29,532 nt of DNA from Akkermansiaceae bacterium (GTDB taxonomy: Bacteria; Verrucomicrobiota; Verrucomicrobiia; Verrucomicrobiales; Akkermansiaceae), in NCBI GenBank assembly GCA_023301545.1, contig JALZUI010000079.1, positions 1 through 29,532 of the forward strand, read 5' to 3'. The position numbers were made by a program, and so were the translations under genes. The notes below the pieces were generated by a model. It did not search any database. It had not been told where the DNA came from and was given only the letters and a program-made list of their open reading frames with translations. Below, piece by piece: positions 23,307 through 29,532 of this stretch. Numbering within the stretch: position 1 is the stretch's first letter; each line of letters opens with the position of its first letter.

Positions 23307-24154
23307 CAGATACTAGGGAAAAACGCAAATAAGGAATGGAAGAGCGTTGCGTGAGTATTGATGAGCTCGAAAAACCAGCTTTCGATAGACGGCTGAGCTC
23401 GGGTAAATTCGATGATGAGGGAAAGCCCTAAGGTGTTGGTAATAAAGATGAGCGTGAGTGATAAAAAGGTACCGTTAGAGGAAAGATCACTCTGTCCCAA
23501 AGGGATCATCCAGATAGTCCAGAAAAGGTTAAAAAACCAAGTCGCGCCATACATGAGAAAAAAGTAGGGGGAGAAGCTAGTGAGATCGGTGAAGATGCTA
23601 CCAAACCCATGAATAAGGCCGAAGAAAATCGTCCAAAAAGGGAAAATGTAAGGAGAAAGTGATACCAGAATATTAGCACGGTTAGCGATGATGTACCCTC
23701 CGTCAGCACTAGCCTTAAAAGCGGTTACTTTCCCGTAGCAAACGAAGACGAAAATCGCATGGGTGAGCTCGTGTCCATAGACATAAAGAGGAAGTAGGAG
23801 TTCACGGGTGAAGCGGATAGCGAGTAAAATGAGAGCTAATCCGCCCCCTAAGGCAAAAAAGCTAGAGAGTAAATTACCCCGCAAGTTCCAGAGGAGGTCG
23901 TTGGTTTTGATTTGCTCAACTATCATCAGCGTTATTGCTGCGCTGGGATAGAGTAAAAGGCCTCCTAAAATGAGGCTCAGCAAGAGCTTTTTGAGGGGGA
24001 GGTAATCGTTCTCGTATTCATCCTCCTCCAAAATCGTTTTCGCTCGAGCGCGTATTCTGCGTTGGCTTTTGGGTGTGCTCTTCGTGGAAATGGCGGAACG
24101 ATCAGCTCGTTTACGCTGAGGTTGCTTACCAGAACTCTTTCGTGAATTAGACAC
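23306..24154 (-). CDS. Polytopic membrane protein with HExxH motif (M50-like)
   Basis: A 282-residue inner-membrane protein. The first 50 residues are a Lys/Arg/Ser-rich cytoplasmic tail, followed by about six to seven hydrophobic segments. YGHELTHAIF (127-136) contains HELTH with His128, Glu129 and His132, the zinc motif of M50-type membrane proteases, and ADGGYIIANRANILVSLSPY downstream resembles the second conserved region of M50B-like members. The third metal ligand is not certain, and it could be a pseudo-protease. Stop and start overlap by one base (TGATG) with the hydrolase/glycosyltransferase fusion, so the two are translationally coupled and probably act together. The substrate is unknown. 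Confidence 0.65.
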   Translation of the reverse strand: MSNSRKSSGKQPQRKRADRSAISTKSTPKSQRRIRARAKTILEEDEYENDYLPLKKLLLSLILGGLLLYPSAAITLMIVEQIKTNDLLWNLRGNLLSSFFALGGGLALILLAIRFTRELLLPLYVYGHELTHAIFVFVCYGKVTAFKASADGGYIIANRANILVSLSPYIFPFWTIFFGLIHGFGSIFTDLTSFSPYFFLMYGATWFFNLFWTIWMIPLGQSDLSSNGTFLSLTLIFITNTLGLSLIIEFTRAQPSIESWFFELINTHATLFHSLFAFFPSI

Positions 24155-24250
24155 GAATACAGTTAAGAGGGTATTTAAGAAAAGTTAAAGAAAAAAGAAG
24201 TCAGAGGTGAATTTTTAGGAGGTTGCTTAAGAGCGGTATAATTTGGCAGT

Positions 24251-24270
24251 AAAACCCTTCTAAGGGTTTT
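24251..24270 (-). terminator. Terminator overlapping the stop codon of the lipoprotein gene
   Basis: AAAACCC(T)/(A)GGGTTTT forms an 7-8-bp stem around a 4-6-base loop. The TAG stop of the DUF2459-like gene (24260-24262) lies in the loop. On the minus strand the 3' arm ends in TTTT, then ACTG. The U-run is short, so efficiency may be moderate. Confidence 0.6.
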
Positions 24271-24934
24271 CGTTTTGATTATATTCCTCGATATCTCTGA
24301 TGAGTGTTCTCGAACTCATTGTCACTGTAGGGCGGCTGGTATTGACTCCCGCAGTTTGTAGCGCGGTAGCGACCCATTGATTACACATTCGTGGGAGGTA
24401 ATAGCTGTATGGCGAGGCAATGAAGTACCCGTGCCCCCATTTTGCTGGGCGCAGGGTTATGGGTTCTCCTGTGCCCTCGTCGTAGCGGAAGCTTTGGTTC
24501 AAAAAGTTGGCGAGCTGCGCGCCTCGGGAGGCCGGAACAGAGGTCTTTGCAATTGTCAGCTGCGGAAAGGAGGGTTCGACTTCGGAGTCAAAGGCGACAA
24601 CTTGCACGATGCTTTCGGTAGGCCAGAATAAGGCTTTGGTAATATCCTTGGCTTTCCAGCGTTGGGTATAGGCTACTCGATCTCCCCAGCCGAAACAAAG
24701 GTAACGGTATGATTTGACGGATTCTGGAAGTCTACATCCGTTTTGGACGAGCCAACTTGTTTGAACTACGAAATCTCCGTGGAGTTCACCCGATACGACC
24801 CAAACCGGCTGTTTAGGCTCTTCTTTGGTAGCTTCGGGTAGTGCAGGGAGTGGTTCGTGCGGGAAATGTACGCAGGAGTTAAGGCTAAGCGCGCCTACAA
24901 AGCAGGAGATTAAAAGCAAAAGCTTAGCGGACAT
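24260..24934 (-). CDS. DUF2459-like predicted lipoprotein
   Basis: A 224-residue envelope protein of unknown function. The N-terminus (MSAKLLLLISCFVGALSLNSC) looks like a lipoprotein signal with Cys21 as the lipidated residue, though Asn at -2 is not ideal. The body resembles DUF2459: SGELHGDFVV, YLCFGWGDRVAY, then FWPTESIVQVVAF, and the diagnostic MCNQWVATALQTAGVN near the C-terminus. These Cys, His and Asn positions hint at a papain-like thiol fold but no activity is known. It is the last gene of a trpS-rlmB-lipoprotein run, 30 bases after the rlmB-like gene. Confidence 0.7.
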   Translation of the reverse strand: MSAKLLLLISCFVGALSLNSCVHFPHEPLPALPEATKEEPKQPVWVVSGELHGDFVVQTSWLVQNGCRLPESVKSYRYLCFGWGDRVAYTQRWKAKDITKALFWPTESIVQVVAFDSEVEPSFPQLTIAKTSVPASRGAQLANFLNQSFRYDEGTGEPITLRPAKWGHGYFIASPYSYYLPRMCNQWVATALQTAGVNTSRPTVTMSSRTLIRDIEEYNQNENP

Positions 24935-24964
24935 GGCTCGTGGAGTGGATGGAAATGGTGGAGT

Positions 24965-25543
24965 TTACCCTCGTTGCCTGACGGCTTCGTAGAGGCAGAT
25001 TCCGGTGGCGACACTTGCGTTGAGGCAAGGGACGGCTCCTTTCATGGGGAGTTCTACGAGGTGGTCACAGGCTTCCTCGGTGAGGCGTCTCATTCCTTTT
25101 TCCTCTGAGCCCGTTACGAGGGCGAGGCCTCCTTTAAGGTCCATTTCGTATAGTGATTTAGTGGCCTTGTCAGATGTTCCTACGATCCAAATCCCTTTCT
25201 CCTGCAGCATGCTCATCGTTCTGCTAAGGTTGGTCACGGTTATGTAAGGAATAGAATCTGCGGCCCCAACGGCAATACGCCTGACGGTGTCAGTAATGCC
25301 TACGGCTTTGTCTCTAGGCGCGATTACGGCGTCGACCCCAGCTCCGTCGGCGGTGCGCAGGATAGCGCCAAGGTTATGGGGGTCATTTAAGCAATCAAGA
25401 ATGAGGTAGAGTCCTCCAGGTTTTTCGAGAATGATGCGCTCTAGATCATTTTCATCTAATCGTCTGCGCTTTTCTCCAGAGGGAGAAATATGCTTATTTT
25501 CGCGACCTTCGCGGTTACCTGTAGATCGTTGTGGACGTGCCAT
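24965..25543 (-). CDS. rlmB: SpoU (TrmH) family rRNA 2'-O-methyltransferase, short RlmB type
   Basis: A SAM-dependent 2'-O-ribose methyltransferase with the SPOUT trefoil knot, closest by eye to RlmB, which methylates G2251 of 23S rRNA. All three motifs are present: LDCLNDPHNLGAILRTA (49-65), LVTGSEEKGM (about 141-150) and LNASVATGICLYEAVRQR at the end. At 192 residues it is about 50 shorter than E. coli RlmB, and the usual N-terminal substrate-binding domain is missing, replaced by a 35-residue basic stretch (KRRRLDEND). Whether it still modifies the same nucleotide is uncertain. It lies 84 bases downstream of trpS. Confidence 0.85.
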   Translation of the reverse strand: MARPQRSTGNREGRENKHISPSGEKRRRLDENDLERIILEKPGGLYLILDCLNDPHNLGAILRTADGAGVDAVIAPRDKAVGITDTVRRIAVGAADSIPYITVTNLSRTMSMLQEKGIWIVGTSDKATKSLYEMDLKGGLALVTGSEEKGMRRLTEEACDHLVELPMKGAVPCLNASVATGICLYEAVRQRG

Positions 25544-25627
25544 GATGAGGGTTTAAGATGAAATCTGTTAGGCTGACAATCCGCTTCTTAAATTATTTTC
25601 AATAAGCGGGTATGTCTAAGTATTGGG

Positions 25628-26587
25628 CTAGGCTAGACCGGTAGCCTTTCTTATGCGAGAAAGGACTATGCTAGCTTCCTCGCGGGCTTTTTCTGCTCCG
25701 TGATTGAGAATGTCGGTAATGGTGGAGGGGTCTAACTCTTCTCGACGCTGTCGCATATCTGAAAAATGATCCCAATAGGCTTCGTAAAGCGTTTGCTTAA
25801 AGTGCCCGTAGCCGAGCCCGCCAGCTTCAAACTCCTGTACCATAGTGGCTAATTCAGGTTCGGAAGCAAAGAGCTTGTAGAGCGCGAGGATGTGCGAGTT
25901 TTCGACCGGTTTTGGCGACTCTACATCAGTGGTGTCGGTGACGACCTTCATGATGGTTTTTCTAGTAGCTTTCTCTGCGCCAAAGATGGGGATCGTGTTA
26001 TTGTAGCTTTTGCTCATCTTCTGGCCGTCTATTCCAGGGACTTTGGCAATCTCCTCTTGGATGCGTGGCTCGGGGAGGGTGAGCGTGTCTGGGCCGTAGA
26101 GGTCATTGATCTTGTGTACGAGGTCTCGGGTGACTTCGAGGTGCTGTTTTTGATCTTCTCCAACGGGGACGACATTGGCATCGTAGAGGAGGATGTCTGC
26201 AGCCATAAGCACGGGGTAGGCGAACAGGCCGTGGTTGGCGGAGATTCCTTTGGCCACTTTATCTTTATATGAATGACAGCGCTCTAGGAGGCCCATTGGG
26301 CAGACGACGGAGAGAATCCAGGCGAGCTCGTGGACTTCTGGTACAGCAGATTGACGAAAGAACGTGGCTTTTTCTGGATCGAGGCCACACGCTAGGAAAT
26401 CAGTGGCGAGATCGCGGATATTTTCGGTAAGGGCTTTCGGATCTTGGTTAGAGGTCATTGCGTGGTAGTCCGCAATGAAGTAAAAGGCGTCTCCCTCGTC
26501 TTGGAGCTGGATCGCGGGTTGCATGGATCCAAAGTAGTTTCCGATGTGGAGTTTGCCACTAGGTTGGAGGCCGGTAAGAATTCGCAT
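25628..26587 (-). CDS. trpS: Tryptophan--tRNA ligase
   Basis: Charges tRNA-Trp with tryptophan. The 319-residue class I synthetase has the Rossmann signature GKLHIGN (HIGN at 14-17, the HIGH motif) and KMSKS (190-194), with the tryptophan-pocket region FAYPVLMAADILLYDANVVPVGEDQ between. Length matches bacterial TrpRS (about 325-335). It heads a minus-strand run with the rlmB-like gene and the lipoprotein gene, and diverges from the membrane/redoxin gene across 118 bases. Identification is secure. Confidence 0.97.
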   Translation of the reverse strand: MRILTGLQPSGKLHIGNYFGSMQPAIQLQDEGDAFYFIADYHAMTSNQDPKALTENIRDLATDFLACGLDPEKATFFRQSAVPEVHELAWILSVVCPMGLLERCHSYKDKVAKGISANHGLFAYPVLMAADILLYDANVVPVGEDQKQHLEVTRDLVHKINDLYGPDTLTLPEPRIQEEIAKVPGIDGQKMSKSYNNTIPIFGAEKATRKTIMKVVTDTTDVESPKPVENSHILALYKLFASEPELATMVQEFEAGGLGYGHFKQTLYEAYWDHFSDMRQRREELDPSTITDILNHGAEKAREEASIVLSRIRKATGLA

Positions 26588-26705
26588 AGAGTATCTGTGC
26601 CGAACTATGGACGGAAGGTCAACGTTTGAGAGTGAGATTTTTAACGTGAGCTTCTTTTAATAAAAGAGGTTGCACAGTTAAGAAGCGGTTTTAAGTTGGG
26701 TTCTA

Positions 26706-27662
26706 ATGCAAAAATCTTGTTCTAATAATAATTGCAATCCATTCGCATGGCACCGGAGTGTGATTTTGGTAGCGGCTTTGATTGGGTTGATTTTTTCTGC
26801 ATGGGCGATCTTTTGGCCTAAAGTATGGTTTAGTTGGTGTGATGTATCTGGCGCGTGTGACGAAATGTGGATGACGGTGGGGATGCTGAACGGCGTGATC
26901 GCGATTGGTCTTCTCATCGCCTCGACCAAACCGATCCAGCACTGGCCTGTGATTATGTTAGCGACTATCGCTAAGGTGGGGGCCACGGTGGGCTTTACCT
27001 GGGCGGTGTGGCGTGGAGTTTTTCCGTTGCCGGTGGGGTGGGTGATATTACTTAACGACGCGATTTGGATAATTCCTTTTTTGATGATTTTATGGGCTTC
27101 ACTAGAGACTCACCTTGGGCGCCAACCTCACAGGGAGGAACCGTATACACTGGCGGAGGCGTTGGAGAATTATAACTTGGGAGAGCAAAGTTTGATGGAA
27201 GCCTCGAAGCAGGGGCCACTTACGATCGTTTTTCTGCGTCATTTTGGGTGTACCTTTACTCGCCAATTGCTCCGTGGACTAGATGGGTTGAAAAAAGAAA
27301 GTGAGGCGAATGGATCTACGCTCGTATTAGTACATATGCTGCAATCGGGTAAGGAGCACGAGTACATCGATAGTACTGATGTCGCTCGCGTGGCGGATCC
27401 TTATTGTGAACTCTATCGCGCCTTTGGGCTTGGTAAGGGTGGGGTTTGGGAGTTGTTTGGTCCTCGAGTAGTGCTGCAAGGCGTGATGGCACTAATCCAA
27501 GGGTGTGGGGTAGGGCATCTTGCGGGCGATGGGCTACAGTTGCCAGGCGCGTTCGTTGTGCGAGATGGGGTGATTGTTAGCTCCCAAAAGGCTCGTGATA
27601 TTGCGGATTTGCCAAAGCTGGAGGAACTCTTTACGACTGAAGTAAATGACAGATCAAATTAA
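26706..27662 (+). CDS. Fusion of a four-helix membrane domain and an AhpC/TSA-like (SelL-related) redoxin
   Basis: A 318-residue protein with two parts. Residues about 17-132 hold four membrane helices (17-38, 57-73, 80-102, 109-132), with CDVSGACDEMW between the first two. Residues about 148-318 are a thioredoxin-fold domain of the AhpC-TSA_2/SelL-related type: FLRHFGCTFTRQLL, YRAFGLGKGGVWELFGP and LQLPGAFVVRDGVIV. The redox site is Cys182-Thr-Phe-Thr185, so the second cysteine of a CxxC is a threonine, suggesting a monothiol or peroxidatic mechanism. The redoxin should face the cytoplasm if the N-terminus is inside. Its 3' end overlaps the SDR gene by 17 bases. Function unknown; redox signalling or peroxide handling is an inference. 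Confidence 0.78.
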   Translation: MQKSCSNNNCNPFAWHRSVILVAALIGLIFSAWAIFWPKVWFSWCDVSGACDEMWMTVGMLNGVIAIGLLIASTKPIQHWPVIMLATIAKVGATVGFTWAVWRGVFPLPVGWVILLNDAIWIIPFLMILWASLETHLGRQPHREEPYTLAEALENYNLGEQSLMEASKQGPLTIVFLRHFGCTFTRQLLRGLDGLKKESEANGSTLVLVHMLQSGKEHEYIDSTDVARVADPYCELYRAFGLGKGGVWELFGPRVVLQGVMALIQGCGVGHLAGDGLQLPGAFVVRDGVIVSSQKARDIADLPKLEELFTTEVNDRSN

Positions 27663-28344
27663 AGGTAAACGTATAGTAGTGACAGGGGCGAGCAGCGGAA
27701 TAGGTGCTGCGCTCATAGAACAATTAAGTTCACAGGGCGCTCATGTAATAGGGCTCTCACGAAGGGCGATTACAGGGTGCGATCATATTACGGTAGACCT
27801 CAAAGATGAGGATTCGATGAAAGCGGCTTTTACTCAGATAGGGTCTTGTGATGCGCTGATTAATAATGCAGGCGTTGCGCATAGTGCTAAGGTTGTGAGT
27901 GGTGGCCTAGCAGCTTGGGATGAAATGTGGCAGGTTAATGTACGCGCACTGGCGTATTGCTCGCATTTGGCAGTGGGGCTTTTTCCTCCGCAAGGGGGGC
28001 AGATTGTGAATGTTTCTAGCATGAGTGGGCATCGAGTACCACCAAGCGGAGGCTTCTATGCTTCTACCAAGTTTGCAGTGCGCGCTATTAGTGAGGCATT
28101 GCGTCTAGAGCTGCGAGGGGAAGGGGATCTAACCCGCGTATCTTCGGTTTCACCAGGCTTTGTAGATACTCCTTTACTGGATATTTATTTTGCTGGTCGG
28201 GAAGACGAACTGATTGAGACGCGGAGGTCGGTAGACTTTCTTACTCCTGAGGAAGTAGCGGATCAGATTATCAATATCCTTAAGACTCCTCTGAATGTCG
28301 AAGTTGGAGATGTGTCGATGAGGAGTGTGGGGCAAGTCGTCTAG
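27646..28344 (+). CDS. Short-chain dehydrogenase/reductase
   Basis: A 232-residue classical SDR oxidoreductase. It has the nucleotide-binding TGASSGIG (13-20), the NNAG motif (73-76), Ser124 or Ser125 in VNVSSMSG and the catalytic YxxxK as Tyr138 and Lys142 in FYASTK, so it should be active with NAD(P)H. The Leu-Ser-Arg-Arg at 37-40 after strand 2 suggests an NADP preference. The start codon lies 17 bases inside the upstream redoxin fusion gene, so the two are translationally coupled. The substrate cannot be told. Confidence 0.9.
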   Translation: MTDQIKGKRIVVTGASSGIGAALIEQLSSQGAHVIGLSRRAITGCDHITVDLKDEDSMKAAFTQIGSCDALINNAGVAHSAKVVSGGLAAWDEMWQVNVRALAYCSHLAVGLFPPQGGQIVNVSSMSGHRVPPSGGFYASTKFAVRAISEALRLELRGEGDLTRVSSVSPGFVDTPLLDIYFAGREDELIETRRSVDFLTPEEVADQIINILKTPLNVEVGDVSMRSVGQVV

Positions 28345-28440
28345 TTTTCGCACTATTAGAGGGCTGTTGAGAAGAGAATTACGAGAGTCGGAAGAAATAA
28401 ATCATTTTTTACTGCCAATACGCCACTAGACGTGATTAGA

Positions 28441-28450
28441 AAGGGGGTGA
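28441..28450 (+). promoter_or_regulatory. Strong ribosome-binding site of the DAHP synthase gene
   Basis: AAGGGGGTGA differs from the full anti-Shine-Dalgarno complement AAGGAGGTGA by one base and is placed directly before GATG at 28451. It is the clearest Shine-Dalgarno in the window, where most genes have none visible. Confidence 0.7.
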
Positions 28451-28451
28451 G

Positions 28452-29492
28452 ATGACTAAGGTTTCCGACGTAAATATTTCTAGCTATGAGCCATTGCCTT
28501 CACCTGAAGAGCTTTGCGCTGCCATCCCTAAAACTGAAGCTCAGAAGGAATTCATCTCCTCTGCGCGCCAGGAAATTAGTGACTGTGTTCATGGGAAGTC
28601 TGACAAGTTCCTTCTAATCGTTGGGCCTTGTTCAATCCATGACCCTGTAGCTGGACTTGAATATGGTAATAAGTTAGCCGCGCTAGCTGAAGAGGTGAAA
28701 GATAAGATCGTGGTCGTTATGCGGGTCTATTTTGAAAAACCTCGTACCACAGTTGGGTGGAAGGGGTTAATCATGGATCCCGATCTAGATGATACGAATA
28801 AAATTGGTGAAGGCCTCGTAAAAGCTAGGACTTTCCTTCGTGAGATTATAGATCTAGGTCTTCCTACTGCGACTGAGCTTCTTGACCCGATTACGCCACA
28901 ATACATCGCTGACCTCATCTGTTGGTCTGCTATTGGCGCTCGTACCTCTGAGAGTCAAACGCACCGCCAGATGGCTTCAGGGCTATCTATGCCATTAGGT
29001 TTTAAGAACGCTACGAGTGGCGCTCTCTCGGCTGCTACAAATGGGATTCTCGCTGCTGGTCAGCAACAAACATTTCTTAGTGTAACGCCTAATGGCCGCG
29101 CCTCTGCAGTAACAACGGCAGGAAACCCAGACTGTCACTTGATTTTACGTGGTGGAGAAAAAGGTCCGAACCACACAGCTGAATACGTAGATGCAACCGC
29201 TGCCGCGCTGGCAAAAGGTGGACGTCCTGAGTGCGTGATGATCGATGCTTCACACGCTAACTGTGGTAAATGCGATGGTCAAATGCCTGCCACTTACCGC
29301 GAGATTCTTTCTCAGCGTGCAGGAGGAGACAAGCGAGTAATTGGCGCTATGCTAGAGAGTAATCTCGTAGCCGGTAACCAGAACCTAGTTAAAGGGCTTG
29401 AGGGGCTTACCTACGGACAATCAATCACTGATAAATGTATCGACTGGGATACGACCGTCGATCTCATTAAAGAGACTTACGCTGCTCTATAA
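28452..29492 (+). CDS. aroF: 3-deoxy-7-phosphoheptulonate synthase, class I
   Basis: Condenses phosphoenolpyruvate and erythrose-4-phosphate in the first step of the shikimate pathway. The 346-residue protein matches the class I-alpha (AroF/AroG/AroH) enzymes: the metal ligand Cys60 in VGPCSIHD, EKPRTTVGWKG, the E4P-binding ESQTHRQMASGLSMP, ILRGG, then metal-binding IDASHANC, MLESNLV and SITDKCIDW. I cannot decide which aromatic amino acid inhibits it, so the symbol is generic. A strong ribosome-binding site precedes the ATG and a 107-base gap separates it from the SDR gene, so it probably has its own promoter. A hairpin follows the stop. Confidence 0.95.
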   Translation: MTKVSDVNISSYEPLPSPEELCAAIPKTEAQKEFISSARQEISDCVHGKSDKFLLIVGPCSIHDPVAGLEYGNKLAALAEEVKDKIVVVMRVYFEKPRTTVGWKGLIMDPDLDDTNKIGEGLVKARTFLREIIDLGLPTATELLDPITPQYIADLICWSAIGARTSESQTHRQMASGLSMPLGFKNATSGALSAATNGILAAGQQQTFLSVTPNGRASAVTTAGNPDCHLILRGGEKGPNHTAEYVDATAAALAKGGRPECVMIDASHANCGKCDGQMPATYREILSQRAGGDKRVIGAMLESNLVAGNQNLVKGLEGLTYGQSITDKCIDWDTTVDLIKETYAAL

Positions 29493-29498
29493 ACAACT

Positions 29499-29518
29499 TA
29501 GCAGGCTTTAGTCTGCTA
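29499..29518 (+). terminator. Possible terminator after the DAHP synthase gene
   Basis: TAGCAGGC/GTCTGCTA forms an 8-bp stem with one G-T wobble and a TTTA loop, six bases past the stop codon. It is followed by TACTTCT and not by a real T-run, so terminator strength is doubtful. Confidence 0.4.
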
Positions 29519-29532
29519 TACTTCTAAACACA

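Noticed and set aside
25581..25609. Inverted repeat CCGCTT...AAGCGG between trpS and the rlmB-like gene.
   Set aside because: The loop is long, one position is mismatched and no T-run follows on either strand, so it is not a credible terminator.
1..29532. Search for a CRISPR array, insertion sequence, integrase or prophage.
   Set aside because: No series of spaced direct repeats, no transposase or integrase motifs and no terminal inverted repeats were seen; the tandem tRNAs have no phage-like genes beside them.

Overview
The window looks like a chromosomal segment of a Gram-negative bacterium of the Verrucomicrobiota, probably free-living and perhaps marine. The main reasons are an LpxC-FabZ fusion (lipid A plus fatty-acid synthesis, known from Bacteroidetes and Verrucomicrobia), a HemQ/ChdC coproheme decarboxylase, a secreted sulfatase beside a secreted esterase, and very few good Shine-Dalgarno sequences. 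The lineage is inferred from gene content and was not tested. Base composition looks even by eye (roughly half G+C). I see no phage, transposon, integrase or CRISPR array. No gene-free stretch exceeds about 180 bases except where tRNAs lie.

Layout. 1-3845 (minus): guaA terminator, guaA, guaB, and a SanA-type envelope protein. 4022-6408 (plus): a signal-peptide alpha/beta esterase and a signal-peptide sulfatase, a small polysaccharide-degradation pair. 6463-8835 (minus): alpha/beta hydrolase, hemQ and a single-pass membrane protein whose gene carries a G9 tract. 8956-10927 (plus): ferredoxin, dciA (overlapping the ferredoxin) and aroA. 10937-12292 (minus): an AAA ATPase with a winged-helix region.

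12392-17282 (minus) is the most distinctive operon: a TTGACA promoter, a secreted helical/Gly-Asn-rich protein, an outer-membrane beta-barrel, a 15-bp perfect hairpin directly over the expected ribosome-binding site of the next gene, a Wzc-type polysaccharide co-polymerase/tyrosine kinase, a small SLBB export protein, and a terminator. It has export parts only, with no glycosyltransferase, polymerase or flippase. It resembles the composite exporters in which a short periplasmic OPX protein works with a separate beta-barrel.

17321-18094 (minus) is a Nif3-family protein. 18183-19730 (plus) is lpxC-fabZ followed 31 bp later by two identical tRNA-Gly(TCC) genes spaced exactly 100 bp apart, then a strong terminator. 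19785-24154 (minus) holds a GlsB/YeaQ-type membrane protein, queA, a large glycoside-hydrolase/GT2 glycosyltransferase fusion, and a membrane protein with an HExxH motif translationally coupled to that fusion. 24251-26587 (minus) holds a DUF2459-like lipoprotein, a short RlmB-type rRNA methyltransferase and trpS. 26706-29492 (plus) holds a membrane/redoxin fusion, an overlapping SDR oxidoreductase and a class I DAHP synthase, which shares the shikimate pathway with aroA.

Most genes are housekeeping. The parts most worth a second look are the exopolysaccharide-export operon with its hairpin, the hydrolase-glycosyltransferase fusion with its coupled protease-like partner, the membrane/redoxin fusion, and the G9 tract.
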